Shown here piece after piece: positions 19,515-27,474 of a stretch of DNA of 64,000 nt. Made by a program: the position numbers and the translations under genes. Positions within the stretch are counted from its first letter, which is position 1. Every line of letters starts with the position of its first letter. The notes under the pieces are model-generated. The model saw nothing but the letters and a program-made list of their open reading frames with translations, made no database searches and was not told the DNA's origin. The DNA comes from Roseospira goensis (GTDB lineage: Bacteria > Pseudomonadota > Alphaproteobacteria > Rhodospirillales > Rhodospirillaceae), in contig NZ_JACIGI010000018.1 in assembly GCF_014197795.1 (NCBI RefSeq), forward strand, positions 1 through 64,000, read 5' to 3'.

Positions 19515-21383
19515 ATGAACGCCCTCACCGAGATCGCGGCCGGCGGTCGGGTGCTGCTGTCCGGCAACGAGGCGGTGGCGCGCGCCGTCTGGGAGGCCGG
19601 GGCCGCACTGGCGACCGCCTATCCGGGCACGCCGTCCACCGAGATCCTGGAGACGCTGGCCCGTTACCCGGACGTCGACGCCCAGTGGAGCGTCAACGAG
19701 AAGGTCTCGCTGGAGGTCGCGATCGGCGCCTCGCTCGCGGGCGCACGCGCGTTCTGCGCCATGAAGCACGTGGGCATGAACGTGGCCGCCGACGCCCTGA
19801 TGAGCCAGGCGCTGGCGGGCTGTCACGGCGGCCTGGTGCTGGCCGTGGCCGACGATGTCGGCCTGTCGTCGAGCCAGAACGAGCAGGACAGTCGCTACTG
19901 GGGCCGCTTCGCCCATCTGCCGATGCTGGAGCCGGCTGATGCCCAGGAGGCCCACGCCTTCACCCTGGCCGCGTTCGCGCTGTCGGAGGAGGTGGGCTGC
20001 CCGGTCATCCTGCGCCTGACGACGCGGGTCTGCCACGTCAAGACGGTGGTGGCGGTGGGCGAACGCCTGGCGCCGCCGCCGCGCGGCTTCATCCGCGACC
20101 CGCGGCGCTGGGTCATGCTGCCCGTCAACGCCAAGGCCATGCTGCCGAAGCAGGACGCGCGCGATGCCACCCTGCGGGCGCTCGCCGAGGACAGCCCGCT
20201 GACCACCGAACTGGAGGGGTCCGACCGGTCGCTGGGCCTGGTGGCGAGCGGGCCGGCCGCGCTGTCGGCGCGCGAGGCGCTGCCCGAGGCGCCGATCCTC
20301 AAGCTGGGCCAGACCTGGCCGGTGCCGGTGGACCGCATCCGGGCGTTCGGCGAGACGGTGGACCGTCTGCTGGTGGTCGAGGAGACCGAACCCCTGGTCG
20401 AGGAGACCCTGAAGGCCGCCGGTGTCGCGGTCCTGGGCAAGGACGTGCTGCCCCGCCACGGCGAGCTATCGGTGCGGGTGTTGCGCGACAGCGTCGCGCG
20501 CCTGCGCGGTGCGGTCGTCGCCGACGCCGCTCCGGCCGGCCCCGATCCGGACGTGTTCCCGCGCCCGCCCACCATGTGCCCGGGCTGCCCGCACCTGAGC
20601 CCGTTCTACTGCCTCTCCAAGCTGCGCCGCGGCGTTTTGATCGCCGGGGACATCGGCTGCTACACCCTGGGCGCCGGCCACCCGTGGCAGGCCATGGATA
20701 CCTGCACCTGCATGGGGGCGTCGGTGACCATGGCCCAGGGCCTGGCCATGGCCAAGGGCGGCGAGGACGCGCGCAAGGCCGTGGTCGCCGTGATCGGGGA
20801 TTCGACCTTCCTGCACATGGGCATGCAGGGTCTGCTCAACCTGGTCTACAACCGCGCCAACGTCACGGTGATGATCCTGGACAACCGCACGGTCGCCATG
20901 ACGGGCGGTCAGGAGCACCCGGGCACTGGCTTTGACATCCACGGCCAGGAGGCCCCGCGCGTCGACTTCGTCGCCCTGGTGCAGGCCATGGGCGTCAAAC
21001 CGGAGCGGGTGCATGCGGTCGACCCCTACGAACTGCCGGCGCTGTTTCGCCTGATCCGTCAGGAGACCCAGGTGCCCGAGGTGTCGGTCATCATCACCAA
21101 CCAGCCCTGCGTCCTGACCGATCGCCACACGCCGCGCCCCGCGCTGACGGTGGTGGAGGACGAGTGCACCGGCTGCGGCAGTTGCATCAACACCGGCTGT
21201 CCGGCGATTCAGGTGACGCGGCGCGAGACCACGACGACCAAGAGCGGCCACAGCAAGGAACTGGCGTTCGTGCGCATCGACAGCGCCTTCTGCACTGGCT
21301 GCAATGCCTGCGTTGAGACCTGCGCCCCGAATGCCATCGTCCCGCTGAACCCGGCGGCCCATCCGCGTCTGGAGAAGGTGTAA
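19515..21383 (+). CDS. iorA: Indolepyruvate ferredoxin oxidoreductase, alpha subunit
   Basis: Oxidatively decarboxylates aryl-pyruvates to aryl-acetyl-CoA with ferredoxin as acceptor, in aromatic amino acid breakdown. The N-terminal pyrimidine-binding part has GNEAVARAVWEAG and AYPGTPSTEI (residues ~15-45). The TPP domain has GDIGCYTLGAGHPWQ (near 380) and AVIGDSTFLHMGMQG. Two ferredoxin clusters end the protein: CTGCGSCINTGCP, with four residues before the last Cys, and CTGCNACVETCAP with three. Length of 622 is normal. GGGGGAG lies upstream of the ATG. iorB follows after 4 bases. Confidence 0.94.
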   Translation: MNALTEIAAGGRVLLSGNEAVARAVWEAGAALATAYPGTPSTEILETLARYPDVDAQWSVNEKVSLEVAIGASLAGARAFCAMKHVGMNVAADALMSQALAGCHGGLVLAVADDVGLSSSQNEQDSRYWGRFAHLPMLEPADAQEAHAFTLAAFALSEEVGCPVILRLTTRVCHVKTVVAVGERLAPPPRGFIRDPRRWVMLPVNAKAMLPKQDARDATLRALAEDSPLTTELEGSDRSLGLVASGPAALSAREALPEAPILKLGQTWPVPVDRIRAFGETVDRLLVVEETEPLVEETLKAAGVAVLGKDVLPRHGELSVRVLRDSVARLRGAVVADAAPAGPDPDVFPRPPTMCPGCPHLSPFYCLSKLRRGVLIAGDIGCYTLGAGHPWQAMDTCTCMGASVTMAQGLAMAKGGEDARKAVVAVIGDSTFLHMGMQGLLNLVYNRANVTVMILDNRTVAMTGGQEHPGTGFDIHGQEAPRVDFVALVQAMGVKPERVHAVDPYELPALFRLIRQETQVPEVSVIITNQPCVLTDRHTPRPALTVVEDECTGCGSCINTGCPAIQVTRRETTTTKSGHSKELAFVRIDSAFCTGCNACVETCAPNAIVPLNPAAHPRLEKV

Positions 21384-21387
21384 GGCC

Positions 21388-22086
21388 ATGAGCCCCGAGA
21401 CCCGCCCGGAAGCGCGCGTCACCAACGTCCTGCTCTGCGGCATCGGCGGTCAGGGCGTGCTGACCGCGGCTGAACTGTTGGCCCGGGCCGCCGTCGCCGC
21501 CGGCCACGACGCCAAGAAGACCGAGGTGGCCGGCATGGCCCAGCGCGGCGGTGTCGTGACCTCGCACTTGCGGTTCGGCCCACGCGTGCTGGCCCCCGCC
21601 ATCCCGGACGGCGAGGCCGACCTGCTGATCGGCTTCGAGGCCGCCGAGGCGCTGCGTTGGGTCGGCCAGCTCCGCCCGGGCGGCACGGCGGTCGTGAACG
21701 GCCTGCGGGTCAAGCCGCCGGTCGTGCATCAGGGCCTGTTCGCCTATCCGGATGACCCGGTGGGGGCGCTGCGGGCGCGCGGCCTCGATCTCCGCGTGGT
21801 GGAGGCGCGCGACATCGCCGAGTCTCTAGGCACGCACCGGTTGATGAACACCGTGATGCTGGGCGCGGCCGCCGACCTGCTGCCGCTGTCGCCCGCCGAC
21901 CTGAGGGCGCTGGTGGTGGAGAGCTTCCGGGTTCGCAAGCCGGCCCTGGCCGACCTGAACGGCCGCGCCTTCGACGCCGGACGGACGGCCGCGGCGGACT
22001 CGCTTGGGGGCGCCGGCGGGACCGCCGGGGAAACCGCCCTGGGAGCGGGGGCGGTCGCGACCCCGATGGCGAGCGCCGCCGACTGA
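21388..22086 (+). CDS. iorB: Indolepyruvate ferredoxin oxidoreductase, beta subunit
   Basis: The gamma-domain partner of IorA. Diagnostic blocks are LLCGIGGQGVLTAAELLARA near residue 15, KKTEVAGMAQRGGVVTSHLRFG near 50 and ADLLIGFEAAEALR. 232 residues is slightly longer than the archaeal type (about 200) because of a Gly/Ala-rich tail. It starts 4 bases after the iorA stop, so the two are cotranscribed and presumably form the heteromeric enzyme. No clear terminator follows; the next gene lies about 670 bases on. Confidence 0.92.
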   Translation: MSPETRPEARVTNVLLCGIGGQGVLTAAELLARAAVAAGHDAKKTEVAGMAQRGGVVTSHLRFGPRVLAPAIPDGEADLLIGFEAAEALRWVGQLRPGGTAVVNGLRVKPPVVHQGLFAYPDDPVGALRARGLDLRVVEARDIAESLGTHRLMNTVMLGAAADLLPLSPADLRALVVESFRVRKPALADLNGRAFDAGRTAAADSLGGAGGTAGETALGAGAVATPMASAAD

Positions 22087-22759
22087 CCGGCGGGAGGGCG
22101 GCACGAGGGGACCGGCGTCGGGGCTCCGGCGCCGCGTCGGCCGGGGGGCGGTCCGGCCCGCACAGCCGGTCCGCGCCGCGACCGGTACCAGGGACCGACA
22201 TAAGGGCGATCTGGACCGGTCGCCGGGCAGTCCGCCCGACCATCATCCTTCTGCGCAACGGCTCGCCGAACGACGGGACGCCGTCGCGTCTCCTTCGTTT
22301 GAAGGGGGCCATGTATCGAATGGCGCAGGGCTGCATCAGCCCAAAGAACGACCCTAAAGAATGAAAAAATAGTGCCAAGGGCCTATCGGCGCACCCGCCA
22401 AAACCATGCTTAAGGCGTAAGTTCTGCCCATCGTCGAGGGGCCCTTCGCCTGATGCGGGTCGGCCAGTGTCTTGTCTCCATTGGCGTCGTTCCGCCGTGC
22501 CTTTGCGTTCGTTGTACCCGAGTGGTATCGTTTCACCATACTCATGGGCTTGTCCCTTGGACCACGGCGCCGCAAGAGGCCGAAATGGTCGCAGCCGGAC
22601 CGGACGGCGACAGCGGAGCATCCGTCGGGCGCAGACGCCGGGGACGGCAGGGACAGGAGGTCGGAGCCCGGCGCGAATCGGGCAACCCTATGGGCGCCCC
22701 TGGGGCACCCTCGCAACGGAAGGAACCACCGGCATGAGACAGCGCGGAAGGTCCCGACC
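22087..22759. other. Long intergenic region after iorB, partly AT-rich
   Basis: About 670 bases without a recognised gene. The segment near 22328-22410 is far richer in A and T than its surroundings (it includes GAATGAAAAAATAG) and begins with a small hairpin, GGGCTG-CAT-CAGCCC (22328-22342). Nothing in it matches a tRNA, a known riboswitch or a coding frame I can support. It may hold the promoter of the small-protein pair or an unrecognised RNA. Confidence 0.4.
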
Positions 22760-23011
22760 GTGTTGACCATCCAGGACTGCATTGCCTTTTGCGGCATGGA
22801 TGAGGACGAGGTGGAAGCCCTGGCAGGGTGTGAGCAACTGCCCACCATCGTGGCCGCCGAGTGGGTGGCCCGGGAAGTGGCGACGGTCAGCGGGCGCGCC
22901 CACGTGGTGGAACTCCTCTCGGAGCGAGCCGGTGAGGCCCGGTTGCGGGGGGACTACGAGACGGCCGAGCACCTGGAGCGCATCCTGGACCGGGAACGGT
23001 CGCGGCTCTAG
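22760..23011 (+). CDS. Small conserved-looking helical protein, paralog of the next gene
   Basis: 83 residues, not recognised by function. From memory, similar small proteins (an N-terminal TIQDCI-type start, then LPTIVAAEW) occur in other Rhodospirillales. The sequence is predicted mostly helical, with two Cys (CIAFCG) near the N-terminus and RGDYETAEHLERIL near the C-terminus. It aligns without gaps to the product at 23217 over about 49 residues. The start is a GTG at 22760 (TTG at 22763 also possible), with GGAAGG about 8 bases upstream. Codon use is typical of the genome, which favours a real gene. Confidence 0.7.
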   Translation: MLTIQDCIAFCGMDEDEVEALAGCEQLPTIVAAEWVAREVATVSGRAHVVELLSERAGEARLRGDYETAEHLERILDRERSRL

Positions 23012-23139
23012 GACTGGCGGGTTGGCCCCCCGCGGAGCGAGCCGGTGCGGTCGGCGCACCGGAACCTGACCGGGGCGCGGCCCCGGCGGCCCGACCTGGA
23101 CCAGTCGTGGACGAGACCGGGACGAGTCCAGGGGGCGAG

Positions 23140-23198
23140 TCCGGGGAGCGACTCCCCGGATGTCATGCGGGCCACGGTCGCGACGAAAGGGTCGCGAC
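23140..23198 (+). promoter_or_regulatory. Consecutive hairpins in the leader of the second small gene
   Basis: TCCGGGGAG-CGA-CTCCCCGGA (23140-23160) is a perfect 9-bp stem. GTCGCGAC-GAAAGG-GTCGCGAC (23177-23198) is a perfect 8-bp stem ending 6 bases before the GGAGG ribosome site (23205-23209). A third, CCGGTGC/GCACCGG, lies at 23042-23062. None has a T-run, so they are not intrinsic terminators. Confidence 0.4.
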
Positions 23199-23216
23199 GG
23201 CAATGGAGGCACGATC

Positions 23217-23504
23217 ATGAGACTGGATCCGGAACGCATCAAGGCCCTGACGGCATCGACGTCGTCCTACGTGGCAGCCATCGCCGAGAGCGAGGATCTG
23301 CTGCCCATGCTGGCCGCCGCCTGGACCGAGATGACCCTCCGCCAGCCCAAGGGCCATTACACCATTCGCGAGGTGCTGGAACGCGCGGCGGAGAAGGCCG
23401 AGCGGCGCGGTGACAGCGTCACGGCGGCCCGCTACCGCACCGCCCTGCGCGACTTCGAGGCCCGGTACGCGGCGCCGGAACCCGAGTTCGCCGCCGCCGA
23501 ATAG
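23217..23504 (+). CDS. Small helical protein, paralog of the preceding gene
   Basis: 95 residues, function unknown. It is mostly helical and begins MRLDPERIKALTAS. Ungapped alignment with the product of 22760-23011 gives 16 identities in 49 positions, including the anchor residues A-A-x-W, E-x-L and RGD-x-x-TA. The ATG at 23217 follows GGAGG at ideal distance; an upstream in-frame ATG at 23160 falls inside a hairpin and is rejected. A strong terminator follows about 115 bases after the stop, so the two small genes probably form one unit. Confidence 0.75.
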   Translation: MRLDPERIKALTASTSSYVAAIAESEDLLPMLAAAWTEMTLRQPKGHYTIREVLERAAEKAERRGDSVTAARYRTALRDFEARYAAPEPEFAAAE

Positions 23505-23620
23505 GCGTCCGCCCGCGACGGCGCCGCGCGGCCCGGGGCCACCGCCCGTGCGGTGGGGCCCGGGAGCAGAGTTGTCCCCTCAGCCTTGACGCGGGATTGG
23601 TCCCGTCGGTCCCGAGGACT

Positions 23621-23651
23621 GCGCCCCTTCCATCCGGAAGGGGCGCCTTTT
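23621..23651 (+). terminator. Rho-independent terminator of the small-gene pair
   Basis: GCGCCCCTTCC-ATCC-GGAAGGGGCGC is a perfect 11-bp stem with a 4-base loop, followed by CTTTTC on the plus strand. A further GC-rich hairpin at 23532-23564 precedes it. The minus strand has no T-run, so the EVE gene on the other strand is not ended by it. Confidence 0.8.
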
Positions 23652-23692
23652 CAAACGGCCGGACGCCCGACCCGGAGTCCCGACGGCGATCG

Positions 23693-24115
23693 CTACACCG
23701 TTTCCTCGTTCAGGCCGCCCATGGCGCACAGGATGGCCCAGGCGTCGTCCGGGATCGGCATCACCGACAGCCGCGACTGCCGGATCAGGGGCAGGTCGGC
23801 CAGGCGCGGATCCGCCTTGATCGCCGCCAGGGTGACGGGGACGGGCAGGGGCTTTACCGCCTCCACGTCCACCATCCCGAACCGGCCCGAGGCATCGGAG
23901 GGGTCGGGATAGTACGCCTTCACCACGCGCACGAGTCCGACGATCCGCTTCTCGTTGACCGAGTGATAGAAGAACGCGGTGTCGCCGACCCGCATGGCCT
24001 TCATGTTGTTGGCGGCCTGGTGGTTGCGCACCCCGTCCCAGGACTCGACGCCGGCGGTCACCTGATCGTCCCACGACCACGCCCCGGGTTCCGACTTCAT
24101 CAGCCAGTGCGCCAC
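23693..24115 (-). CDS. EVE domain-containing protein
   Basis: 140 residues, consisting of one EVE domain, a PUA-like fold thought to bind modified nucleobases. Diagnostic blocks are HWLMKSEPGAWSWDD at the start, WDGVRNHQAANNMKAMRVGD near residue 25, FFYHSVNEKRIVG near 48 and DPRLADLPLIRQSRLSVMPI near 105. The length equals the usual single-domain bacterial form. It is the last gene of a minus-strand unit with two YciI genes, gpsA and a membrane protein, and starts 13 bases after the YciI stop. Confidence 0.92.
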   Translation of the reverse strand: MAHWLMKSEPGAWSWDDQVTAGVESWDGVRNHQAANNMKAMRVGDTAFFYHSVNEKRIVGLVRVVKAYYPDPSDASGRFGMVDVEAVKPLPVPVTLAAIKADPRLADLPLIRQSRLSVMPIPDDAWAILCAMGGLNEETV

Positions 24116-24128
24116 GCCTCCGCGCCTC

Positions 24129-24416
24129 CTACTCGTCGACCGGCAGGGTCCGCTTGAACGGACAGATGGTGACCGAGGCGAACACGCCGGCCTTGTTGAA
24201 GGGATCCGACTGGGCGAACTGAACCGCCGAATCGCGGTCCGGGAAGTCCACCACCATCAGGCTGCCGACGCTGGCCGTGCGGGCGTCGTTCTGCAACGGC
24301 CCGGCCATGACGAGATGGTCGGCATGGGTTTCCAGGTGGGTAAAGTGCGCGTCACGGTGCGTGGCGCGGATCGGCGCGCTGTTGGGCACGTCCACGCAGT
24401 TGATCATCCACAGCAT
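24129..24416 (-). CDS. YciI family protein, copy 1
   Basis: 95 residues, dimeric ferredoxin-like fold. It starts MLWMINCVDVPNSAPIRA and ends with an aromatic-basic tail (PFKRTLP). The conserved His/Asp core (THRDAHFTHLETHADHLVMA) that lines the putative active site is present. Family members are uncharacterised in most species. It is a tandem paralog of the product at 24464-24751: same length, alignment without gaps, shared MAGPL/LGGPL, VGSLxxVDxPD and PFKxxLP blocks. Confidence 0.88.
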   Translation of the reverse strand: MLWMINCVDVPNSAPIRATHRDAHFTHLETHADHLVMAGPLQNDARTASVGSLMVVDFPDRDSAVQFAQSDPFNKAGVFASVTICPFKRTLPVDE

Positions 24417-24463
24417 GGGGCCGGTGCTCCGCTGGTCGAGGGCCGGACGGGTCGCTGGCGGCA

Positions 24464-24751
24464 TCAGTCCGGCGCCGGCAGCACCTGCTTGAAGGGGCGG
24501 ATCAGAACCGCCTCGAACAGCCCGGCCTGGTAGTACGGATCGTCGCGCACGAAGTCCTCGACCGCCGCCTTGTCCGGCATGTCGACGATCAACAGGCTGC
24601 CCACCATGTCCTGGCCGTCGTCGGTCATCAGCGGGCCGCCGAGCCGGATCGAGTCGCCCTGCGCCTTGGCGTGGCTCAGGTGGGCCGCGCGGGTCTCCAG
24701 CCGCAGGGTGCGGCTGTTCGGCTTGTCCAGACAGTAAATGGCAAACAGCAT
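24464..24751 (-). CDS. YciI family protein, copy 2
   Basis: 95 residues, same fold as the downstream copy. Key blocks are MLFAIYCLDKPNSRTLRLET, RAAHLSHAKAQGD, LGGPLMTDD and VGSLLIVDMPDKAAVEDFV. This copy is closer to the form usually found beside gpsA in alphaproteobacteria, from memory. It lies 45 bases after gpsA and 47 bases before copy 1, so all three should share a transcript. Confidence 0.88.
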   Translation of the reverse strand: MLFAIYCLDKPNSRTLRLETRAAHLSHAKAQGDSIRLGGPLMTDDGQDMVGSLLIVDMPDKAAVEDFVRDDPYYQAGLFEAVLIRPFKQVLPAPD

Positions 24752-24796
24752 CGGTCGGGAAATCTCCGGTGCGACGGAACGATGGCGACCGGCACC

Positions 24797-25876
24797 TTAG
24801 CAGGCGTCCGGCGGGGCGGCCACCCCGCGACCAGCCCCGACGGCGCTTTGATCGGGTTCCGCGCGGAACGGCCGCGACAGCAGGCCCTGGATCGTGCTGT
24901 CCAGATCGGCGCCGGCGTTCAGCACCGCGTCCACCGCCTCGCTGATCGGCAGGTCCACCCCCAGGCGCGCCCCCATCGCCGCCACCGCGCGGGCGGTGTG
25001 CACGCCCTCCGCCACCGAGCGCCGCGCGCCCAGGATGTCGGTCAGCGTGCGTCCCTGGCCGAGCGCCACCCCAAGCGAGTAGTTGCGCGACTGCATGGAC
25101 GTGGCGGTGAGCATCAGATCGCCCAGACCCGACAGGCCGCGCAGGGTATCCGGCCGTCCGCCCATCGCGACCGCGAGCCGCGACAGTTCGGCCAGGCCGC
25201 GGGTGATGAGGGCGGCGCGGGCGTTGTCGCCCAGACCGCGCCCCTCCACGATGCCGCAGGCGATGGCCAGCACGTTCTTGACCGCACCGCCGACCTGCAC
25301 GCCGATCACGTCGTCGGTCCAGTACGGCCGGAAGGTGGCGGTGCCCAGGCCGTGCACCAGGGCCTCGCCCAGGGCGCGATCCGCGCACGCCAGGGTCACG
25401 GCGGTGGGCAGGCCGCGCGCCACCTCGGTGGCGAAGGTGGGGCCGGACAGCACGGCGCACGGGGCCTGCGGCAGGGTCTCGGCCAGCACCTCGCCCATGG
25501 TGGCGCCGCTGGCGGTCTCCAGACCCTTGGCGCAGATCACGGCGGGCAGGCCGGCCGGCCAGCGCGCCGCCAGGCCGGCGCAAACGGTGCGCACGTGCTG
25601 GGCCGGGGTGACGAGCAGCACCGCGTCGGCCGCGTCCAGTACGGCGCCGGGGTTGGTGGTCGCCGCCAGCCCCTCGGGCAGTACGATGCCGGGCAGGAAG
25701 TCCGGATTGACATGATCGTGCGTGATGGCCGCGGCCACGTCGGGTTCGCGGGCCCACAGCGTGACGCCGCGCCCGGCGCGGCGGGCGGTGGCGGCCAGGG
25801 CCGTGCCCCAGGCGCCGGCCCCGAGAATGCCGATGCGGTCGAGGGGCGCACGGGGAGTCGTGTCGGACGTGGACAT
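24797..25876 (-). CDS. gpsA: NAD(P)H-dependent glycerol-3-phosphate dehydrogenase
   Basis: Reduces dihydroxyacetone phosphate to sn-glycerol-3-phosphate for phospholipid synthesis. The Rossmann motif is IGILGAGAWGTALAATA (residues 13-29). ICAKGLE lies near 130. The catalytic Lys is in VQVGGAVKNVLAIACGI near 205, and the substrate block is RGLAELSRLAVAMGGR near 238. Length of 359 is slightly long because of extra residues at both ends. Seven bases separate it from the membrane protein gene upstream, so they are cotranscribed. Confidence 0.94.
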   Translation of the reverse strand: MSTSDTTPRAPLDRIGILGAGAWGTALAATARRAGRGVTLWAREPDVAAAITHDHVNPDFLPGIVLPEGLAATTNPGAVLDAADAVLLVTPAQHVRTVCAGLAARWPAGLPAVICAKGLETASGATMGEVLAETLPQAPCAVLSGPTFATEVARGLPTAVTLACADRALGEALVHGLGTATFRPYWTDDVIGVQVGGAVKNVLAIACGIVEGRGLGDNARAALITRGLAELSRLAVAMGGRPDTLRGLSGLGDLMLTATSMQSRNYSLGVALGQGRTLTDILGARRSVAEGVHTARAVAAMGARLGVDLPISEAVDAVLNAGADLDSTIQGLLSRPFRAEPDQSAVGAGRGVAAPPDAC

Positions 25877-25883
25877 GTCGGCC

Positions 25884-26450
25884 TCAGGCGAACCGGATCA
25901 CGGTGGCCAGATCCGGCCGCACCAGCATCAGCACACCCAGCGCGCCGATGGCGATCACCGACAGCACCACCCAGGCGGCCGTCTGCGTGCGCCGGGAGAT
26001 CGGCGTGAAGCCGCGCGAGCGCATCCAGCCGGCCAGTCCGGCGACCACCGGGATCAGCAGCGGGAACCCGACCAGGGCGAACGGGGCCACGGCGACGATC
26101 CACAGCACAACCAGCCCCAGCCCGCTCCAGCGCAGCGAGACCTTAGGCACACCGTCGATCAGATCGGTCAGGAAGGTGGAAAACAGACCGACCAGGAAGC
26201 CGGCGATGGCGAACACCACGACCCCGGCGAGGCGCAAGGTCGGGGCGGCCGCAGCGGCATCGCCGCCGGTCGGGCCGCCGAAGCTGCCGGTGTACAACGC
26301 CAGCGCCCGCGTCTGCATCGGGCCGTCCAGCAGCACCAGCAGCGCCGCCGCCAGCGCCCCCAGCGCCCAGGCGGCCGTGGTCAGGATCACCGGGGCCAGC
26401 CGGGGCTGGGCCAGATAGCGTTCGTCATCGGTCGGTTCGTGCAGGACCAC
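25884..26450 (-). CDS. Integral membrane protein of unknown function
   Basis: About 188 residues with roughly five hydrophobic helices (LAPVILTTAAWALGALAAAL, LAGVVVFAIAGFLVGLFS, LGLVVLWIVAVAPFALVGFP, LIPVVAGLAGWM and WVVLSVIAIGALGVLML). No known family is recognised. The start is uncertain: GTG at 26450 has GGAGGGGG about 5-10 bases upstream, while the in-frame ATG at 26477 would place that site inside the gene. It lies 7 bases before gpsA, suggesting a joint role in membrane or lipid metabolism by context only. Confidence 0.7.
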   Translation of the reverse strand: MVLHEPTDDERYLAQPRLAPVILTTAAWALGALAAALLVLLDGPMQTRALALYTGSFGGPTGGDAAAAAPTLRLAGVVVFAIAGFLVGLFSTFLTDLIDGVPKVSLRWSGLGLVVLWIVAVAPFALVGFPLLIPVVAGLAGWMRSRGFTPISRRTQTAAWVVLSVIAIGALGVLMLVRPDLATVIRFA

Positions 26451-26661
26451 CGTTCCCCCTCCGTGTGTGGCGCGCATGGATCGCGCGGCGGGCCGGGCCG
26501 GTCTCGCGCGCCGCCCGGTCCCACGATTGGTGGGGATTTTCGACCGCCGGGGCGGGTGATGGCAAGGGTGCGGAAGAACGGGTCGGTCGGACGGCCGCAC
26601 CCACGCGGGCGCGTGGGCGCGAGGCCGAACCCCTCGTCTCGGTCCCGCGCTCCCGTGCGGG

Positions 26662-26712
26662 AGTGCGGGGCGGGAGTGCGGGGCGGGAGTGCGGCGCGGG
26701 AGTGCGGGGCGG
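26662..26712. repeat. 13-bp tandem repeat, four copies
   Basis: AGTGCGGGGCGGG occurs at 26662, 26675, 26688 (one change) and 26701 (last copy cut short by one base). It lies just past the phoH stop on the minus strand and before the membrane protein gene. A 7-bp hairpin, CCCACGC-GGGC-GCGTGGG, stands nearby at 26600-26617. Confidence 0.85.
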
Positions 26713-26736
26713 AGGACCGAAGCGTCCCGGCCGTCC

Positions 26737-27474
26737 TTACAGCACCGCCAGCATGCAGGAGACCAGGGGGTGGCGGACCACGTCGCGGTCGGTCAGGTGT
26801 ACCACCGCGATGTCGTCCAGGGCGTCCAGGCGGCCGGCGATCTCGGCCAGGCCCGAGACCCCGGGCAGTAGGTCGGTCTGGTCCGGATCGCCCGTGATGA
26901 CCATGCGCGAGTGCCAGCCCAGGCGGGTCAGCAGCATCTTGATCTGCCCGTAGGTGCAGTTCTGGGCCTCGTCGATGACCACGAAGCAGTTGTTGAGCGT
27001 GCGGCCGCGCATGTAGGCGATGGGGGCGATCTCGATGGTGCCGTCGGCCAGCAGGGCCTTCAGGCGCTTGGCGCCGGTGCGGTCCGACAGGGCATCGTAC
27101 AGCGGCCGCAGGTAGGGCAGCAGCTTTTCCTCCATGGTGCCCGGGAGGTAGCCCAGGGCCTCGCCGGCCTCCACGGCCGGGCGCGACAGCACGATGCGGT
27201 CGACGCGGCCGTCGTCCAGGAGGCGCACGGCGGTGGCGATGGCGAGGTAGGTCTTGCCGGTGCCGGCGGGTCCGATCGCCAGGGTCAGCGGATGCGCCTC
27301 CATGGCCTCGATCAGGCGGCGCTGGTTCTCGTTATGGGGCCTTACGGTGCGCTTGTAGCTCTGGTCGCGGTGTCCGTCGATCGGGTCCCAGCCGACGCCG
27401 AGAGGATGAAGGGGCACCGGAGCATTCTCCTGCGGCGGGCGGGCGGCGGCGGATTTGGCGGAACGCTTGGCCAT
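26737..27474 (-). CDS. PhoH family ATPase
   Basis: 245 residues. The P-loop is AIGPAGTGKTYLAIATAV near residue 68, and Walker B is NCFVVIDEAQNCTYGQIK near 165. The sensor block SRMVITGDPDQTDLLPGVSG lies near 193, in a superfamily 1 helicase-like core. The protein is of the short E. coli PhoH type, not the longer PhoL type that sits beside ybeY. Role: ATPase, probably in RNA metabolism. The ATG at 27474 follows AAAGGA. The leader contains a terminator-like hairpin at 27566-27593. Confidence 0.88.
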   Translation of the reverse strand: MAKRSAKSAAARPPQENAPVPLHPLGVGWDPIDGHRDQSYKRTVRPHNENQRRLIEAMEAHPLTLAIGPAGTGKTYLAIATAVRLLDDGRVDRIVLSRPAVEAGEALGYLPGTMEEKLLPYLRPLYDALSDRTGAKRLKALLADGTIEIAPIAYMRGRTLNNCFVVIDEAQNCTYGQIKMLLTRLGWHSRMVITGDPDQTDLLPGVSGLAEIAGRLDALDDIAVVHLTDRDVVRHPLVSCMLAVL

